Positions 45,511 through 56,772 are shown, numbered from the stretch's first letter. The stretch is DNA of 64,000 bases from Cupriavidus oxalaticus (GCF_004768545.1 NZ_CP038634.1:682001-746000); one strand, 5' to 3'. A program made the numbers and translations. Notes: generated by a model from the sequence alone, not told the origin.

Positions 45511-47175
45511 TCAGATATGCGAGCGGCTCTGGACCACGCGGAAGCGGTTTGCGACGAAGGCCGCATCCGACAGCGATGCATTGGCCGCGGGGTTGGCGCC
45601 GGTAGCGTGGAAATCGCTGAACGCGGCCGACTGGTTGACGAACACGCCGCCGGTCAGGTTAAGCGACAGCGCCACGCCAGCGTCTTCCGCGGCATCGCGG
45701 ATGGTTTCGGTCACGCCCGCGTCGGTGGTGTATGCGGACAGCGTCAGCGCGCCGTGTGTCTTCGCGCCGCGGTGCGCCAGTTCAATGCTGTGCGCCGTGT
45801 TGTCGGTCGCCACGACGAAGGAGATGGGGCCGAACAGTTCCTGCATGATCTTCGCCTCGTCGCTGGCATCGACCTTCAGCACCAGCGGCGTGCGGATGCG
45901 CGCGCCCGGAAACTCGGGATGTTCGAGCACACGGCTGTCGGCAACGATCTCGCCCAGCGCGCGCGACGCTTCGATCCGTTCCGCCACGCCGTCGTTCTGG
46001 ATCGCACCGATCAGTTCGACCGCCCTGGCCGGATCGCTGGTCAGCTTGCCAACGGCCTCGCCGATCGCCGAGGCAACCTGGTCGAAGCTGATGCGCCCTT
46101 CCGGCGTGTCGATGCCGTCCTTCGGCACATAGATGTTCTGCGGCGCCGTGCACATCTGGCCCGAGTACAGCGACAGCGAGAAAGCGATATTGCGCACCAT
46201 GCCCTTGAAGTCGGCGGTGGAGTCGATCACGATCTGGTTGACGCCTGCCTTCTCGGTGTACACCTGCGCCTGGTGCGCGTTGCGCTCCAGCCAGTCGCCG
46301 TTGGCGGTGCTGCCGGTGAAGTCGATCAGGCGCACTTCCGGGCGCAACGCCAGCTTCGACGCCATGCGCTCGCTCGGGTCGTTGGCCACCAGCGTGACGA
46401 TGTTCGGGTCGAAGCCGGCTTCTTCCAGCACTTCACGCGCCACCTCGACGGTGATCGCCAGCGGCAGGACCGCGCCCGGGTGCGGCTTGACCACCACCGC
46501 ATTGCCGGTCGCCAGGCTGGCGAACAGGCCGGGATAGCCGTTCCAGGTCGGGAAGGTGCAGCAGCCGATCACCAGGCCCACGCCGCGCGGCACCACGGTG
46601 TAGCGCTTTTCCATGCGCAGCGGCTCGTTCTTGCCCTGCGGCTTCTCCCACGTGGCGAGCTTCGGGATGCGGCGCAGTTCGTCCCAGGCGTAGGCCACGG
46701 CTTCCAGGCCGCGGTCCTGCGCGTGCGGGCCGCCGGCCTGGAAGGCCATCATGAAGGCCTGGCCGGTGGTGTGCATGACCGCGTAGGCAATCTCGAAACT
46801 GCGGCGGTTCAGGCGCTGCAGGATTTCCAGCGATACGCCCACCCATGCCTCCGGTCCGGCCTTGCGCCATGCGGGCATGCCCCTGGCCACGCCGGCAAAG
46901 AGCTGATCGAGATCAGGCCGAGGATAAGTGATGCCCAGTTCCGGGCCATACGGCGAGACTTCCTTGCCGGCCTGGCCGACGGTGCCGGACTGCGACAACG
47001 CGAACGGCTGGTTCAGGCGGGCCTCAAAGGCGGCCTTGCCATCGGCATTGGCGGTCTCGCCATAGACCTTGGGGCTCGGCATTTCAGCGAACGGGCTCCA
47101 GTAGCCGCGCGTGGCAATGGCTTGGGTGGCTTGTTCCAGCAGCGCCTGGTGGCGTTCGAAAAACGGGTGGGACAC
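45511..47175 (-). CDS. paaN: PaaN, ring-cleavage aldehyde dehydrogenase of the phenylacetate pathway
   Basis: 554 residues with a GTG start preceded by CGGAG. It is an ALDH-type protein with VIGCCTFPTWNGYPGL, DFTGSTANGDWLE and the nucleophilic Cys in LYSGQMCTAPQN. This is the shorter PaaN form that lacks the C-terminal MaoC-like hydratase present in the bifunctional E. coli PaaZ. It oxidises the semialdehyde formed when oxepin-CoA is opened. The separate hydratase that opens oxepin-CoA is not in the window. The gene lies 55 bp after paaE. Confidence 0.92.
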   Translation of the reverse strand: MSHPFFERHQALLEQATQAIATRGYWSPFAEMPSPKVYGETANADGKAAFEARLNQPFALSQSGTVGQAGKEVSPYGPELGITYPRPDLDQLFAGVARGMPAWRKAGPEAWVGVSLEILQRLNRRSFEIAYAVMHTTGQAFMMAFQAGGPHAQDRGLEAVAYAWDELRRIPKLATWEKPQGKNEPLRMEKRYTVVPRGVGLVIGCCTFPTWNGYPGLFASLATGNAVVVKPHPGAVLPLAITVEVAREVLEEAGFDPNIVTLVANDPSERMASKLALRPEVRLIDFTGSTANGDWLERNAHQAQVYTEKAGVNQIVIDSTADFKGMVRNIAFSLSLYSGQMCTAPQNIYVPKDGIDTPEGRISFDQVASAIGEAVGKLTSDPARAVELIGAIQNDGVAERIEASRALGEIVADSRVLEHPEFPGARIRTPLVLKVDASDEAKIMQELFGPISFVVATDNTAHSIELAHRGAKTHGALTLSAYTTDAGVTETIRDAAEDAGVALSLNLTGGVFVNQSAAFSDFHATGANPAANASLSDAAFVANRFRVVQSRSHI

Positions 47176-47230
47176 GGCTTGCTCCGGGGGCGAGATTGAA
47201 TCTGGGTATTGGGAATGGCAGGAAAACGCT

Positions 47231-48307
47231 TCAGGTTTCCTGGTCGAAATCGATCACCAGCTTGTCGCTGACGGCGTAGCTCTGGCAGCTCAGGATGAAG
47301 CCGCGCGCGACTTCGTAGTCTTCCAGCGCGAAGTTGACGTCCATGTCGACCTCGCCTTCGATGCGCTTGCAGCGGCAGGTCGAGCAGACGCCGCCCTTGC
47401 AGGAGTACGGCAGCTCGATGCCCTGCGCCAGCGCGGCGTCTAGCACGGTTTCCTTGTTCTTTTCCAGCGTGAAGGAACGGGTGCGGCCGTCCTGGATCAC
47501 CGTCACCTCGCACTGCTGCTGGCCGACCTGCTTGTGCGCATGCGCGGCGGGCCGCGCCGCGGGGATGCTGGTGGCGAACAGCTCGCGCTTGATGCGGGCC
47601 TTGTCGACGCCGTTGTCGAGCAGCGCCTGCGAGACTTCTTCCATCATCGACTGCGGGCCGCAGATAAAGGCGACGTCGATGTCCTGCGGCCTGACCCAGT
47701 GCTTGAGCAGCGCGTTGACCTTGCCGCCGTCGATGCGGCCGTTGAACAGGTCGATGTCGAGCTGCTCGCGGCTGAGCACGAACACCAGGTTGAAGCGCTG
47801 CAGGTAGGTGTCCTTCAGGTCTTCCAGCTCTTCCTTGAACAGCACCGACGACGAGGCGCGGTTGCCGTAGAACAGCGTGAAGCGGCTGTCCGGCTCCGCC
47901 TGCAGCGTGGTCTTGATGATCGACAGCATCGGCGTGATGCCGCTGCCGGCGGCAAAGGCGACGTAGTGCTTCGCGTGCGTGGCGGACAGCGGCACGTGGA
48001 AATGGCCGGACGGCGGCATCACTTCCAGCTTCATGCCCGGCTGCAACTGCTCGTTGGCCCAGTTGGAGAACAGCCCGCCGTCGACACGCTTGATCGCCAC
48101 GCGCAGCTGCGCATCCTGCGCCGCCGAGCAGATCGAGTACGAGCGGCGCACGTCCTCGCCGTCGATACCGGTGCGCAGCGTCAGGTGCTGGCCCTGCACG
48201 TAGCGGTAGGCGTCGGCCAGTTCGTCCGGCACGGCGAAGGTCACGGCCACCGCGTCACGGGTTTCGCGCGTGACCGAGGCCACCGTCAGTTCATGGAATT
48301 TGCTCAT
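47231..48307 (-). CDS. paaE: phenylacetyl-CoA epoxidase reductase subunit PaaE
   Basis: 358 residues from the ATG at 48307; the frame extends upstream only as a shadow of paaD. An FAD/NAD(P)-binding reductase (RRSYSICSA for FAD, then FAAGSGITPMLSI for NADPH) is joined to a C-terminal plant-type [2Fe-2S] domain with CKGGVCSTCRC and SCQS. It takes electrons from NADPH to the diiron subunit PaaA. Gene order paaA-B-C-D-E is normal. GGTGGGGAG stands before the start. Confidence 0.94.
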   Translation of the reverse strand: MSKFHELTVASVTRETRDAVAVTFAVPDELADAYRYVQGQHLTLRTGIDGEDVRRSYSICSAAQDAQLRVAIKRVDGGLFSNWANEQLQPGMKLEVMPPSGHFHVPLSATHAKHYVAFAAGSGITPMLSIIKTTLQAEPDSRFTLFYGNRASSSVLFKEELEDLKDTYLQRFNLVFVLSREQLDIDLFNGRIDGGKVNALLKHWVRPQDIDVAFICGPQSMMEEVSQALLDNGVDKARIKRELFATSIPAARPAAHAHKQVGQQQCEVTVIQDGRTRSFTLEKNKETVLDAALAQGIELPYSCKGGVCSTCRCKRIEGEVDMDVNFALEDYEVARGFILSCQSYAVSDKLVIDFDQET

Positions 48308-48324
48308 CTCCCCACCTTTCCTTC

Positions 48325-48840
48325 TCAGTGAGCCTTGAAGTAGTCGAACGGCTCTTTGCAGTCGCCGCAGCGGTACAGCGCCTTGCACGCGGTCGAGCCA
48401 AACTGGCTGACCAGCCGCGTATGGCGCGAGCCGCAGTGCGGGCAGGCCACCACCAGGGCCGGCGCCGCTTTCCGGCTGATGCCGCTGATATCGATCACCT
48501 GCTGCGCCGGCGGCGCGATGCCATAGCCGGTGAGGCTGGCCTTGCCACGCGGGGTCATCCAGTCGGTGGTCCACGCCGGCGCCAGTTGCGTCCGCACACG
48601 CACCTTGTCCACGCCCTGCGCGGCGAGCGCGCTTTCGATGCCTTCGCGGATCACGGTCATGGCCGGGCAGCCTGAATACGTCGGCGTGATGGTGACGACG
48701 CAGGCATCGCCTTCCCACGCCACGTCGCGCACGATGCCGAGATCCACCACGGAAATCACTGGAATCTCAGGGTCCGGCACCGCGTCGAGCCAGGTCCAGA
48801 CCTGCTCCACGGCGGGACGCGCCAGCGCTTGCGCGGTCAT
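48325..48840 (-). CDS. paaD: phenylacetate oxygenase assembly protein PaaD
   Basis: 171 residues. The N-terminal MIP18/DUF59 domain has VPDPEIPVISVVDLGIVRDV and TPTYSGCPAMTVI. The C-terminal half has a four-cysteine zinc-type set (CPHCGSRHTRLVSQFGSTACKALYRCGDC). PaaD helps mature the iron centres of the epoxidase and is needed for activity. It starts 5 bp after the paaC stop and ends 17 bp before the paaE start. Confidence 0.93.
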   Translation of the reverse strand: MTAQALARPAVEQVWTWLDAVPDPEIPVISVVDLGIVRDVAWEGDACVVTITPTYSGCPAMTVIREGIESALAAQGVDKVRVRTQLAPAWTTDWMTPRGKASLTGYGIAPPAQQVIDISGISRKAAPALVVACPHCGSRHTRLVSQFGSTACKALYRCGDCKEPFDYFKAH

Positions 48841-48845
48841 GATGC

Positions 48846-49598
48846 TCACCACTGCGCGCCGGGATAGGCGCGCTGCAGGAACTGCATCTCGGCCAGCAGG
48901 TAGCCGAGGTGTTCGGTATGGCGGCCGTGGCGGCCGCCGCTCTGCGCCCACTGGCTCGCAGGCACGCGCAGCGTGGCTTCCTCCAGCACCTCGCCGACAT
49001 GACGCTGCCAGGGCTCGGCCAGCGTGGCGGGATCGGGGATCACGCCTGCGCGCGCCAGAGCGGCCTCGGCCGCATCGGCTTCGAACAGTTCGCCGGTGAA
49101 CATCCACAGGTCGTCGAACGCATCCTGCATGCGGCGGTGGCTTTCTTCGCTGCCATCGCCCAGGCGCACCACGAGGTCGGCGCTGCGGCGCACGTGGTAG
49201 GTCACTTCCTTGAGCGACTTGGCGGCGATTTCGGCAATGCGCGCATCGGTTGATCGCTGCAGCGCTTCGAGCTGGAAGTAGTGCCACGTATCGAACAGGA
49301 ACTGGCGCGCCAGCGTATCGGCATAGCTGCCGTTGGGCTGTTCCGCCAGCAGCAGGTTGCGGAACTGGTGCGCGTCGCGCAGGAAGGCCAGCTGGTCGGC
49401 GCTGCGGCCGGCGCCCTCCACTTCGGCGGCATAGCCCAGCCACAGGCGGGTCTGGCCGATCAGGTCGAGCGCGACGTTGGTCAGCGCGATGTCCTCTTCC
49501 AGCGCCGGGCCGCGGCCGCACCATTCCGACAGGCGCTGGCCGAGCACCAGCGTGGAATCGCCGAGGCGCAGCAAATATTCGAGCTTGTGGTTCGTCAT
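48846..49598 (-). CDS. paaC: phenylacetyl-CoA epoxidase structural subunit PaaC
   Basis: 250 residues, all-helical ferritin-like fold typical of PaaC (LEYLLRLGDSTLVLGQRLSEWCGRGP, then DIALTNVALDLIGQTRLWLGYAAEVEG). PaaC pairs with PaaA as a non-catalytic partner subunit. The FDTWHYFQLEALQRS segment keeps part of the diiron-like pattern, but PaaC is not itself the active site in known enzymes. The gene lies 13 bp after paaB. Confidence 0.94.
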   Translation of the reverse strand: MTNHKLEYLLRLGDSTLVLGQRLSEWCGRGPALEEDIALTNVALDLIGQTRLWLGYAAEVEGAGRSADQLAFLRDAHQFRNLLLAEQPNGSYADTLARQFLFDTWHYFQLEALQRSTDARIAEIAAKSLKEVTYHVRRSADLVVRLGDGSEESHRRMQDAFDDLWMFTGELFEADAAEAALARAGVIPDPATLAEPWQRHVGEVLEEATLRVPASQWAQSGGRHGRHTEHLGYLLAEMQFLQRAYPGAQW

Positions 49599-49611
49599 GG
49601 TCCGGGCCGCC

Positions 49612-49893
49612 TCAGATGTGCTTGACCGCTTCCGGCATCGGGAAGAACGTGGGGTGGCGGTAGACCTTGCTGTTGGCGGGCTCGAACAGCGGGCCCTTGT
49701 CGCCGGGGCTGCTGGCCATCACGTCGCTGGCCTTGACCACCCAGACGCTGACGCCCTCGTTGCGGCGCGTGTAGACGTCGCGGGCGTTGTTGATCGCCAT
49801 TTCGCCGTCCGGCGCGTGCAGGCTGCCCACGTGCTTGTGGGCCAGGCCGTGCTGGCTGCGGATAAAGATCTCCCAAAGCGGCCACTCTTTCAT
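49612..49893 (-). CDS. paaB: phenylacetyl-CoA epoxidase subunit PaaB
   Basis: 93 residues, the usual size. It opens MKEWPLWEIFIRSQHGLAHKH and carries HVGSLHAPDGEMAINNARDVYTRRNEG, both diagnostic for PaaB. This small subunit bridges PaaAC heterodimers and is essential for the complex. AGGAGGTTGCC stands before the ATG. Its gene follows paaA by 69 bp. Confidence 0.95.
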   Translation of the reverse strand: MKEWPLWEIFIRSQHGLAHKHVGSLHAPDGEMAINNARDVYTRRNEGVSVWVVKASDVMASSPGDKGPLFEPANSKVYRHPTFFPMPEAVKHI

Positions 49894-49962
49894 GGCAACC
49901 TCCTGTGTAAAGCGATTCGATGTGGGGAGCGGCGCGCTGCGCCGCGTGCGATCAGGCGGAAA

Positions 49963-50961
49963 TCAGGCGGCGGCTTGCTGCGCCTGCTTGCCGGCCTGCT
50001 TGTCCGCGTGGGCCACCAGCGCGTTGCGGAACCATGCGCCGTCGTCCCAGGCCTTGACGCGGGTGCGCAGGCGCTCGCGGTTGCACGGGCCGTTGCCCTG
50101 GATCACGTTGTAGAACTCGGACCAGTCGATCTCGCCGAAGTCATAGTGGCCGCGTTCTTCGTTCCACTTCAGCTTCGGGTCAGGGATGGTCAGGCCCAGG
50201 TATTCGGCCTGCGGCACGGTCTGGTCGACCATCTTCTGGCGCAGTTCGTCGTTGGAGAACAGCTTGATGCGCCATTGCATCGATTGCGCGCTGTTGGGCG
50301 AATCGCCGTCGGACGGGCCGAACATCATCAGCGCGGGCCACCACCAGCGGTTGAGCGCATCCTGCGCCATCCGCTTCTGCTCGGGCGTGCCGTTGCACAG
50401 CTTCAGCAGGATGTCGTAGCCCTGGCGCTGGTGGAACGACTCTTCCTTGCACACGCGCACCATGGCGCGCGCATACGGGCCATACGAGCAGCGGCACAGC
50501 GGCACCTGGTTGATGATGGCCGAGCCGTCGACCAGCCAGCCGATCATGCCGATGTCGGCCCAGGACAGCGTGGGGTAGTTGAAGATGCTGGAATACTTGG
50601 CCTTGCCCGAATGCAGGTCGCCCAGCATCTGGTCGCGCGACACGCCCAGCGTCTCGGCGGCGCTGTACAGGTACAGGCCGTGACCGGCTTCATCCTGGAT
50701 CTTGGCCAGCAACACCGCCTTGCGCTCCAGCGTGGGGGCACGGGTCACCCAGTTGCCCTCCGGCAGCTGGCCGACGATTTCCGAGTGCGCGTGCTGGGAG
50801 ATCTGGCGGACCAGGGTCTTGCGATAGGCCTCGGGCATCCAGTCCTTGGCCTCGATCTTGATGCCGTCATCCACGCGGGACTGGAACGCGCGCTCCTGCG
50901 GGTCCATCTCTTCCATCGCGCGGAGCCTTGTTGCTCCTGTCTCCACCAGCTGTGCGTACAT
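49963..50961 (-). CDS. paaA: phenylacetyl-CoA epoxidase catalytic diiron subunit PaaA
   Basis: 332 residues from the ATG at 50961; upstream extension to 51054 crosses the promoter. The two ExxH iron-ligand pairs are visible in [13 protein letters not shown] and [13 protein letters not shown]. PaaA binds phenylacetyl-CoA and inserts one oxygen atom to form the 1,2-epoxide. It is the first gene of the operon paaABCDE-N-K. The region before it holds an FNR/Anr-type box at 51008-51021 and a long inverted repeat shared with paaX. Confidence 0.95.
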   Translation of the reverse strand: MYAQLVETGATRLRAMEEMDPQERAFQSRVDDGIKIEAKDWMPEAYRKTLVRQISQHAHSEIVGQLPEGNWVTRAPTLERKAVLLAKIQDEAGHGLYLYSAAETLGVSRDQMLGDLHSGKAKYSSIFNYPTLSWADIGMIGWLVDGSAIINQVPLCRCSYGPYARAMVRVCKEESFHQRQGYDILLKLCNGTPEQKRMAQDALNRWWWPALMMFGPSDGDSPNSAQSMQWRIKLFSNDELRQKMVDQTVPQAEYLGLTIPDPKLKWNEERGHYDFGEIDWSEFYNVIQGNGPCNRERLRTRVKAWDDGAWFRNALVAHADKQAGKQAQQAAA

Positions 50962-51007
50962 GCCTGCTCCGCTTTTGTAAGGGCCTTGTCTGAAGCTTGA
51001 CGGGCGC

Positions 51008-51021
51008 TTGATTTGCATCAA
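51008..51021. promoter_or_regulatory. perfect FNR/Anr-type box before paaA
   Basis: TTGAT-TTGC-ATCAA is an exact match to the TTGAT-N4-ATCAA consensus of FNR/Anr regulators; flanking bases extend the arms to 7 bp (51006-51023). It lies 47-60 bp before the paaA start. This would make the oxygen-using paa operon respond to oxygen level, which is inference. Confidence 0.5.
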
Positions 51022-51045
51022 GCTCGTCAGTTGCAATGGATGGTA

Positions 51046-51086
51046 GTGATACAATTTGATTCAAGCAATCGACGAATGTGTATCAC
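51046..51086. promoter_or_regulatory. long inverted repeat, candidate PaaX operator
   Basis: GTGATACA (51046-51053) and TGTATCAC (51079-51086) are perfect 8-bp arms around 25 bp, between the divergent paaA and paaX. TGATTC and GAAT sub-elements lie within the spacer. PaaX repressors bind inverted repeats in paa promoters and are released by phenylacetyl-CoA. Confidence 0.55.
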
Positions 51087-51100
51087 TTTCGAGAACCATC

Positions 51101-52024
51101 ATGGCGCTTTCCCCGGCTCCGGAACTGCCCTCCCCGCGCATTGCCCGGCTGGCACGCGGCCTGAAGCTCGGGGCCAATGCCATGCTGTCGACGCTGTTCG
51201 GCGACGTGGTGGCGCCGCGGCCACAGGCGATCTGGCTGGGCAGCCTGATCCGCCTCGCGGCGCCGTTCGGCATCAATGACAGGCTGGTGCGCACGGCCAC
51301 TTTCCGCCTTGCGGCGGACGACTGGCTGGCCGCGACCCGGATCGGGCGGCGCAGCTACTACGGGCTGTCGGAGGCCGGCCTGCAGCGCATGCTGCACGCC
51401 GGCAAGCGCATTTATGCCGGCGAGGCGCCTGCCTGGGACGGCCGCTGGACCATGGTGCTGGTGCGCGGTGACGTACGCGCCACCATCCGGCAGAAGCTGA
51501 AGCGCGAATTGCTGTGGGAAGGCTTCGGCGCCATCGCGCCGGGCGTGCTGGCGCACCCCAACGCGGACCTGGCCTCGCTGCGCGAGATCGTCCAGGCGGC
51601 GCGCGCGCAGGAGTATGTGGCAGTGATGGAGGCGAGCAGCCTGGAGGCGTTCTCGCTGCGCCCGCTGCAGGCGCTGATGCACCAGACCTTCAAGCTGGGC
51701 GATGTGGCGCACGCGTGGCAGGCGCTGCTGCGGCGGTTTTCACCGCTGGCGGACGAAGCGGCAGACTTGCCGCCGGTGGATGCCTTCTTTGTCCGGACGC
51801 TGCTGGTCCATGAATACCGGCGCGTGCTGCTGCGCGACCCGAACCTGCCGGAGGCGCTGCTGCCGCAGGACTGGCCGGGGCGGACGGCGCGGGGGATGTG
51901 TAGTGGGATGTATGGGGCGTTGCTGGAGGCGAGCGAGAAGTACCTGCATGAGGTGGTGGAGGTGGCGGAGGGCGGGTTGGCCGATGCGTCCAACGAATTG
52001 CGCAAGCGGTTCAAGCATGCCTGA
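51101..52024 (+). CDS. paaX: PaaX-family phenylacetate operon repressor
   Basis: 307 residues from the ATG at 51101; the frame runs up to 51056 into the operator. The N-terminal winged helix (MLSTLFGDVVAPRPQAIWLGSLIRLAAPFGINDRLVRTATFRLAADDWL) and the following segment YYGLSEAGLQRM are typical of PaaX. The middle domain (WTMVLVRGDVRATIRQKLKRELLWEGFG) and C-terminal part complete the family. PaaX represses paa genes until phenylacetyl-CoA binds. It is divergent from paaA, so it probably also controls itself. Confidence 0.93.
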   Translation: MALSPAPELPSPRIARLARGLKLGANAMLSTLFGDVVAPRPQAIWLGSLIRLAAPFGINDRLVRTATFRLAADDWLAATRIGRRSYYGLSEAGLQRMLHAGKRIYAGEAPAWDGRWTMVLVRGDVRATIRQKLKRELLWEGFGAIAPGVLAHPNADLASLREIVQAARAQEYVAVMEASSLEAFSLRPLQALMHQTFKLGDVAHAWQALLRRFSPLADEAADLPPVDAFFVRTLLVHEYRRVLLRDPNLPEALLPQDWPGRTARGMCSGMYGALLEASEKYLHEVVEVAEGGLADASNELRKRFKHA

Positions 52025-52048
52025 CATCCCGGCGAAGGCCGCCGGTTT

Positions 52049-52075
52049 GCTCCCCCGCAAGCGGGCGAGGGGAGC
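52049..52075. repeat. REP-like palindrome, copy 2 (shortened)
   Basis: GCTCCCCCGC, two A, then GCGGGCGAGGGGAGC form an imperfect hairpin between the convergent paaX and boxA genes. Its left flank (CCGGTTT) equals the outer flank of copy 5 in reverse. A bidirectional terminator role is likely here. Confidence 0.6.
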
Positions 52076-52115
52076 CTGTGCGAGCGGCGATGGCGCTATC
52101 TGCGACGCCTCGCCT

Positions 52116-53396
52116 TCAGTACGTCTCCAGATGCAACCGCCCTTCTCGCTTCAGCCCTTCAGCCAGCGCTTCCCAATGCAGGCCCGCCTGCTGCGCCACA
52201 TCGCGCAAGGCCAGCACCACGCCCTCCTCCATGCTCTTCAGCCCGCAGACATAGAAGTACGTATCCGCTGAAGCCAGTAGCGCCACGAGGTCGGCCGCGC
52301 GTTCGCGCATCAGGTCCTGCACATAGCGCTTGGGCTGCCCCGGCGTGCGCGAAAACGCCAGGTTGATGTCGATGAAATCCTTCGGCAGGTTCTGCAGCGG
52401 CCCGAAGTACGGCAGCTCTTCCTTGCTGCGCGCGCCGAAGAACAGCATCAGCTTGCCGCCATCGAACTTGCCGGCCTTGCGCAGCCGCCGGCGCCATTCG
52501 GTCATCGCCCGCATCGGCGCGCTGCCGGTGCCCGTGCAGATCATCACGATGTTCGAGCGCGGATGGTTGGGCATCAGGAAGCTGGCGCCGAACGGCCCGA
52601 TCACTTCCACCTTGTCGCCCACCTTCAGGTCGCACATGTAGTTCGAGCCGACGCCGCGCACGGGGTTGCCGTCGTGGTCCTGCAGCACGCGCTTGATTGT
52701 CAGCGACAGGTTGTTGTAGCCCGGCCGCTCGCCGTTGCGCGCGCTGGCGATGGAGTACTGGCGCGCGTGGTGCGGGCGGCCGCCGGCGTCGGTGCCCGGG
52801 GGCACGATGCCGATCGACTGCCCTTCGAGCACCGGGAACGGCGTCGCGCCGAAATCCAGCACGATGTGGTGCGTGTCGTATTCACGGCCGACTTCGGTCA
52901 CGCGCACGTTGCCGGTCACCGTGGCGGTGATGGTCTTGTGCGCGGACTTGGCGCCATAGAGGTTGGTGTAGGCATGCGCGGCGGACCAGGGGGGCACGGT
53001 GGCGCCGTAGCGCGCGCTGTTGAAGGTATCTTCGCCGGTGCCGGCGAGCGGCGACGTGGCGGGAATCTCCGGAGCGGCGGTCTGCGTTCCGGCGCCGGGG
53101 GCCAGGTCGGCCAGTTGCTCGGGCGAAAGCTCTGCGGGCAGCGTGTCCCAGGTCAGCTGTTCTTCGATGCTGTAGGCGCGCAGTTTCGGCATGTCGCGCC
53201 AGTTGTCGATCGAGCCGGTCGGACACGGGGCAATGCAGGCCATGCACAGGTTGCACTTGTCGGCGTCGACCACGTAGTTGCGCGAGTCATGGGTGATCGC
53301 GCCCACCGGGCAGGTGGCTTCGCAGGTGTTGCAGCGGATGCAGATCTCGGGATCGATCAGGTGCTGCTTGATGACTTGAATTTCTGCCATGTCCAT
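52116..53396 (-). CDS. boxA: benzoyl-CoA 2,3-epoxidase reductase component BoxA
   Basis: 426 residues. Two [4Fe-4S] ferredoxin motifs at the N-terminus ([12 protein letters not shown] and [12 protein letters not shown]) are joined by a linker to an FAD/NADP-reductase domain with [11 protein letters not shown] and [13 protein letters not shown]. BoxA passes electrons from NADPH to BoxB. The start is the ATG at 53396, which has GGAG upstream; a second ATG lies two codons on. It follows boxB by 128 bp, a gap that contains a REP-like palindrome. The C-terminus ends [11 protein letters not shown] as in BoxA. Confidence 0.94.
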   Translation of the reverse strand: MDMAEIQVIKQHLIDPEICIRCNTCEATCPVGAITHDSRNYVVDADKCNLCMACIAPCPTGSIDNWRDMPKLRAYSIEEQLTWDTLPAELSPEQLADLAPGAGTQTAAPEIPATSPLAGTGEDTFNSARYGATVPPWSAAHAYTNLYGAKSAHKTITATVTGNVRVTEVGREYDTHHIVLDFGATPFPVLEGQSIGIVPPGTDAGGRPHHARQYSIASARNGERPGYNNLSLTIKRVLQDHDGNPVRGVGSNYMCDLKVGDKVEVIGPFGASFLMPNHPRSNIVMICTGTGSAPMRAMTEWRRRLRKAGKFDGGKLMLFFGARSKEELPYFGPLQNLPKDFIDINLAFSRTPGQPKRYVQDLMRERAADLVALLASADTYFYVCGLKSMEEGVVLALRDVAQQAGLHWEALAEGLKREGRLHLETY

Positions 53397-53462
53397 GGCG
53401 GTCTCCAGAATCAGAGTGCTTCGCGGGCACTGCGCTTGAGCTTGCCGAGGCCCGCCGCGGAC

Positions 53463-53495
53463 GCTCCCCTCTCCCGCGCAGTGGGAGAGGGGAGC
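53463..53495. repeat. REP-like palindrome, copy 3 (between boxB and boxA)
   Basis: GCTCCCCTCTCCCGC and GTGGGAGAGGGGAGC form 15-bp arms with one mismatch around GCA. Being inside the boxB-boxA gap it may stabilise the upstream mRNA or reduce boxA expression relative to boxB. Confidence 0.7.
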
Positions 53496-53524
53496 AAACC
53501 GAACGCGGTTGATGACGCCGTGGC

Positions 53525-54955
53525 TCAGTTAAACCGCACGTACTCGAAATCCACCGGCTGGCGATTGATGCCCATGACCGGCGGCGCGATCCAGTTGGCG
53601 AACTTGCCGGGCTCGACCACGCGGCCCATCAGGCTGGCGACGAAAGCGCGGTCGCCTTCGGTGGGCAGCCACTGGTCGCGGAAATCGCGCCATTCGGCGT
53701 CGGAGACCACGCGGCCGTCGGGCGATACCTTCACACCGGCGAGCGCGCCGATATTGCGGTGGAAGGCCTTGTGCGGCACCTTCAGGCGGAACGGGATGCC
53801 GGCCTTCTCGATCACCTTGTTCCAGCGCTCGACGCCGGCCATGCTGTCCTTGATGTAGTCGTCGCGCAGCACCTCGTTGAGCGCGTTCAGCATCGGCACT
53901 TCCTTCTCGGTCAGCTGGCCGTTCTGCGCCTGCAGGATGCGGTAGGTCTGGCCCTTGAGCACGTGGTCGTCCATGCGCTTGCCTTCTTCGTAGCGGCCCT
54001 TCAGGCCGGTGCTGTAGAAGGTGGCGGCGTTGCTCGACTCATCGGCGCCGAACAGGTCGATGGTGACGCTGTAGTGGAAGTTCAGGTAGCGCTGGATGGT
54101 CGGCAGGTCGATCACGCCGGCGGCGCGCAGCTTTGCCGGGTCGTCGGTCTTCAGCTCGTTCATCACCTGGCAGGTGCGCTGGATCACGCGCGACACGCCG
54201 CTCTCGCCGACGAACATGTGGTGCGCTTCCTCGGTCAGCATGAACCTGGTGGTCCGTGCCAGCGGGTCGAAGGCGCTCTCGGCCAGCGCGCACAGCTGGA
54301 ACTTGCCGTCGCGGTCGGTGAAGTAGGTGAACATGAAGAACGACAGCCAGTCGGGCGTCTGTTCGTTGAACGCCTGCAGGATGCGCGGGTTGTCCTGCTG
54401 GCCGCTGCGGCGCTCCAGTAGCGCTTCGCCTTCTTCGCGGCCGTCGCGGCCGAAGTACTTGTGCAGCAGGTAGACCATGGCCCACAGGTGGCGGCCCTCT
54501 TCCACGTTCACCTGGAACAGGTTGCGCAGGTCGTACATGCTGGGGGCGGTCAGGCCCAGGTGGCGCCGCTGCTGCTCCACCGATGCCGGCTCGGTATCGC
54601 CTTGCGTCACGATGATGCGGCGCAGGTTGGCGCGATATTCCCCGGGAATGTCCTGCCACGCGTCTTCGCCCTTGTGATCGCCGAAGTGGATCTTGCGGTT
54701 GGCCTCGGCCGGGTTCAGGAAGATGCCCCAGCGATAGTCCGGCATCTTGACGTGGCCGAAGTGGGCCCAGCCCTGCGGATCGACGCTGATCGCGGTGCGC
54801 AGGTAGATGTCATGGGTGTGCGACCCTTCCGGGCCCATGTCGTTCCACCAGCTCAGGTAGTTGGGCTGCCACTGCTCGAGCGCGCGCTGCAGGGTGCGGT
54901 CTTCGCTCAGGTTGACGTTGTTGGGGATCTTGTCGCTGTAGTTGATGCCGGACAT
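53525..54955 (-). CDS. boxB: benzoyl-CoA 2,3-epoxidase diiron component BoxB
   Basis: 476 residues from the ATG at 54955, which has CAGGAG upstream. Diiron-type ligand segments are [21 protein letters not shown] and [13 protein letters not shown], and the N-terminus [20 protein letters not shown] is typical. BoxB forms 2,3-epoxybenzoyl-CoA from benzoyl-CoA and O2, with electrons from BoxA. It lies 56 bp after boxC in the operon boxC-boxB-boxA. Confidence 0.95.
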   Translation of the reverse strand: MSGINYSDKIPNNVNLSEDRTLQRALEQWQPNYLSWWNDMGPEGSHTHDIYLRTAISVDPQGWAHFGHVKMPDYRWGIFLNPAEANRKIHFGDHKGEDAWQDIPGEYRANLRRIIVTQGDTEPASVEQQRRHLGLTAPSMYDLRNLFQVNVEEGRHLWAMVYLLHKYFGRDGREEGEALLERRSGQQDNPRILQAFNEQTPDWLSFFMFTYFTDRDGKFQLCALAESAFDPLARTTRFMLTEEAHHMFVGESGVSRVIQRTCQVMNELKTDDPAKLRAAGVIDLPTIQRYLNFHYSVTIDLFGADESSNAATFYSTGLKGRYEEGKRMDDHVLKGQTYRILQAQNGQLTEKEVPMLNALNEVLRDDYIKDSMAGVERWNKVIEKAGIPFRLKVPHKAFHRNIGALAGVKVSPDGRVVSDAEWRDFRDQWLPTEGDRAFVASLMGRVVEPGKFANWIAPPVMGINRQPVDFEYVRFN

Positions 54956-55011
54956 GGTGGTCTCCTGGGGAGGACGATTCGGTTGTCGTTGGGTTCGCGG
55001 TGGGTGCGGGA

Positions 55012-56670
<1,659 letters not shown>

Positions 56671-56692
56671 GGCGGTGTCTCCTCGGTGGAAC

Positions 56693-56708
56693 TGCACCAT
56701 AGTGCATG
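56693..56708 (+). promoter_or_regulatory. BoxR-type site 1 (boxC promoter)
   Basis: TGCACCATAGTGCATG matches the four-site consensus TGCACAATAGTGCWTG at 15 of 16 positions. It covers the in-frame ATG at 56700 and ends 23 bp before the preferred boxC GTG, so it should block boxC transcription or translation initiation. Confidence 0.6.
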
Positions 56709-56756
56709 AACTGGAATCTGGTGAGGCGAACTATAGTTCATCGTTCAGATTTTATG

Positions 56757-56772
56757 CAAGCACTATTGTGCA
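56757..56772 (-). promoter_or_regulatory. BoxR-type site 2 (boxC promoter)
   Basis: On the minus strand the sequence reads TGCACAATAGTGCTTG, a full match to the consensus of the four sites. It stands about 49 bp upstream of site 1, in the boxC promoter. Confidence 0.6.

Noticed and set aside
56671..56700. ATG at 56700 as boxC start
   Set aside because: It lies inside a putative BoxR site and lacks a ribosome site; the GTG at 56670 has GAGGAG.
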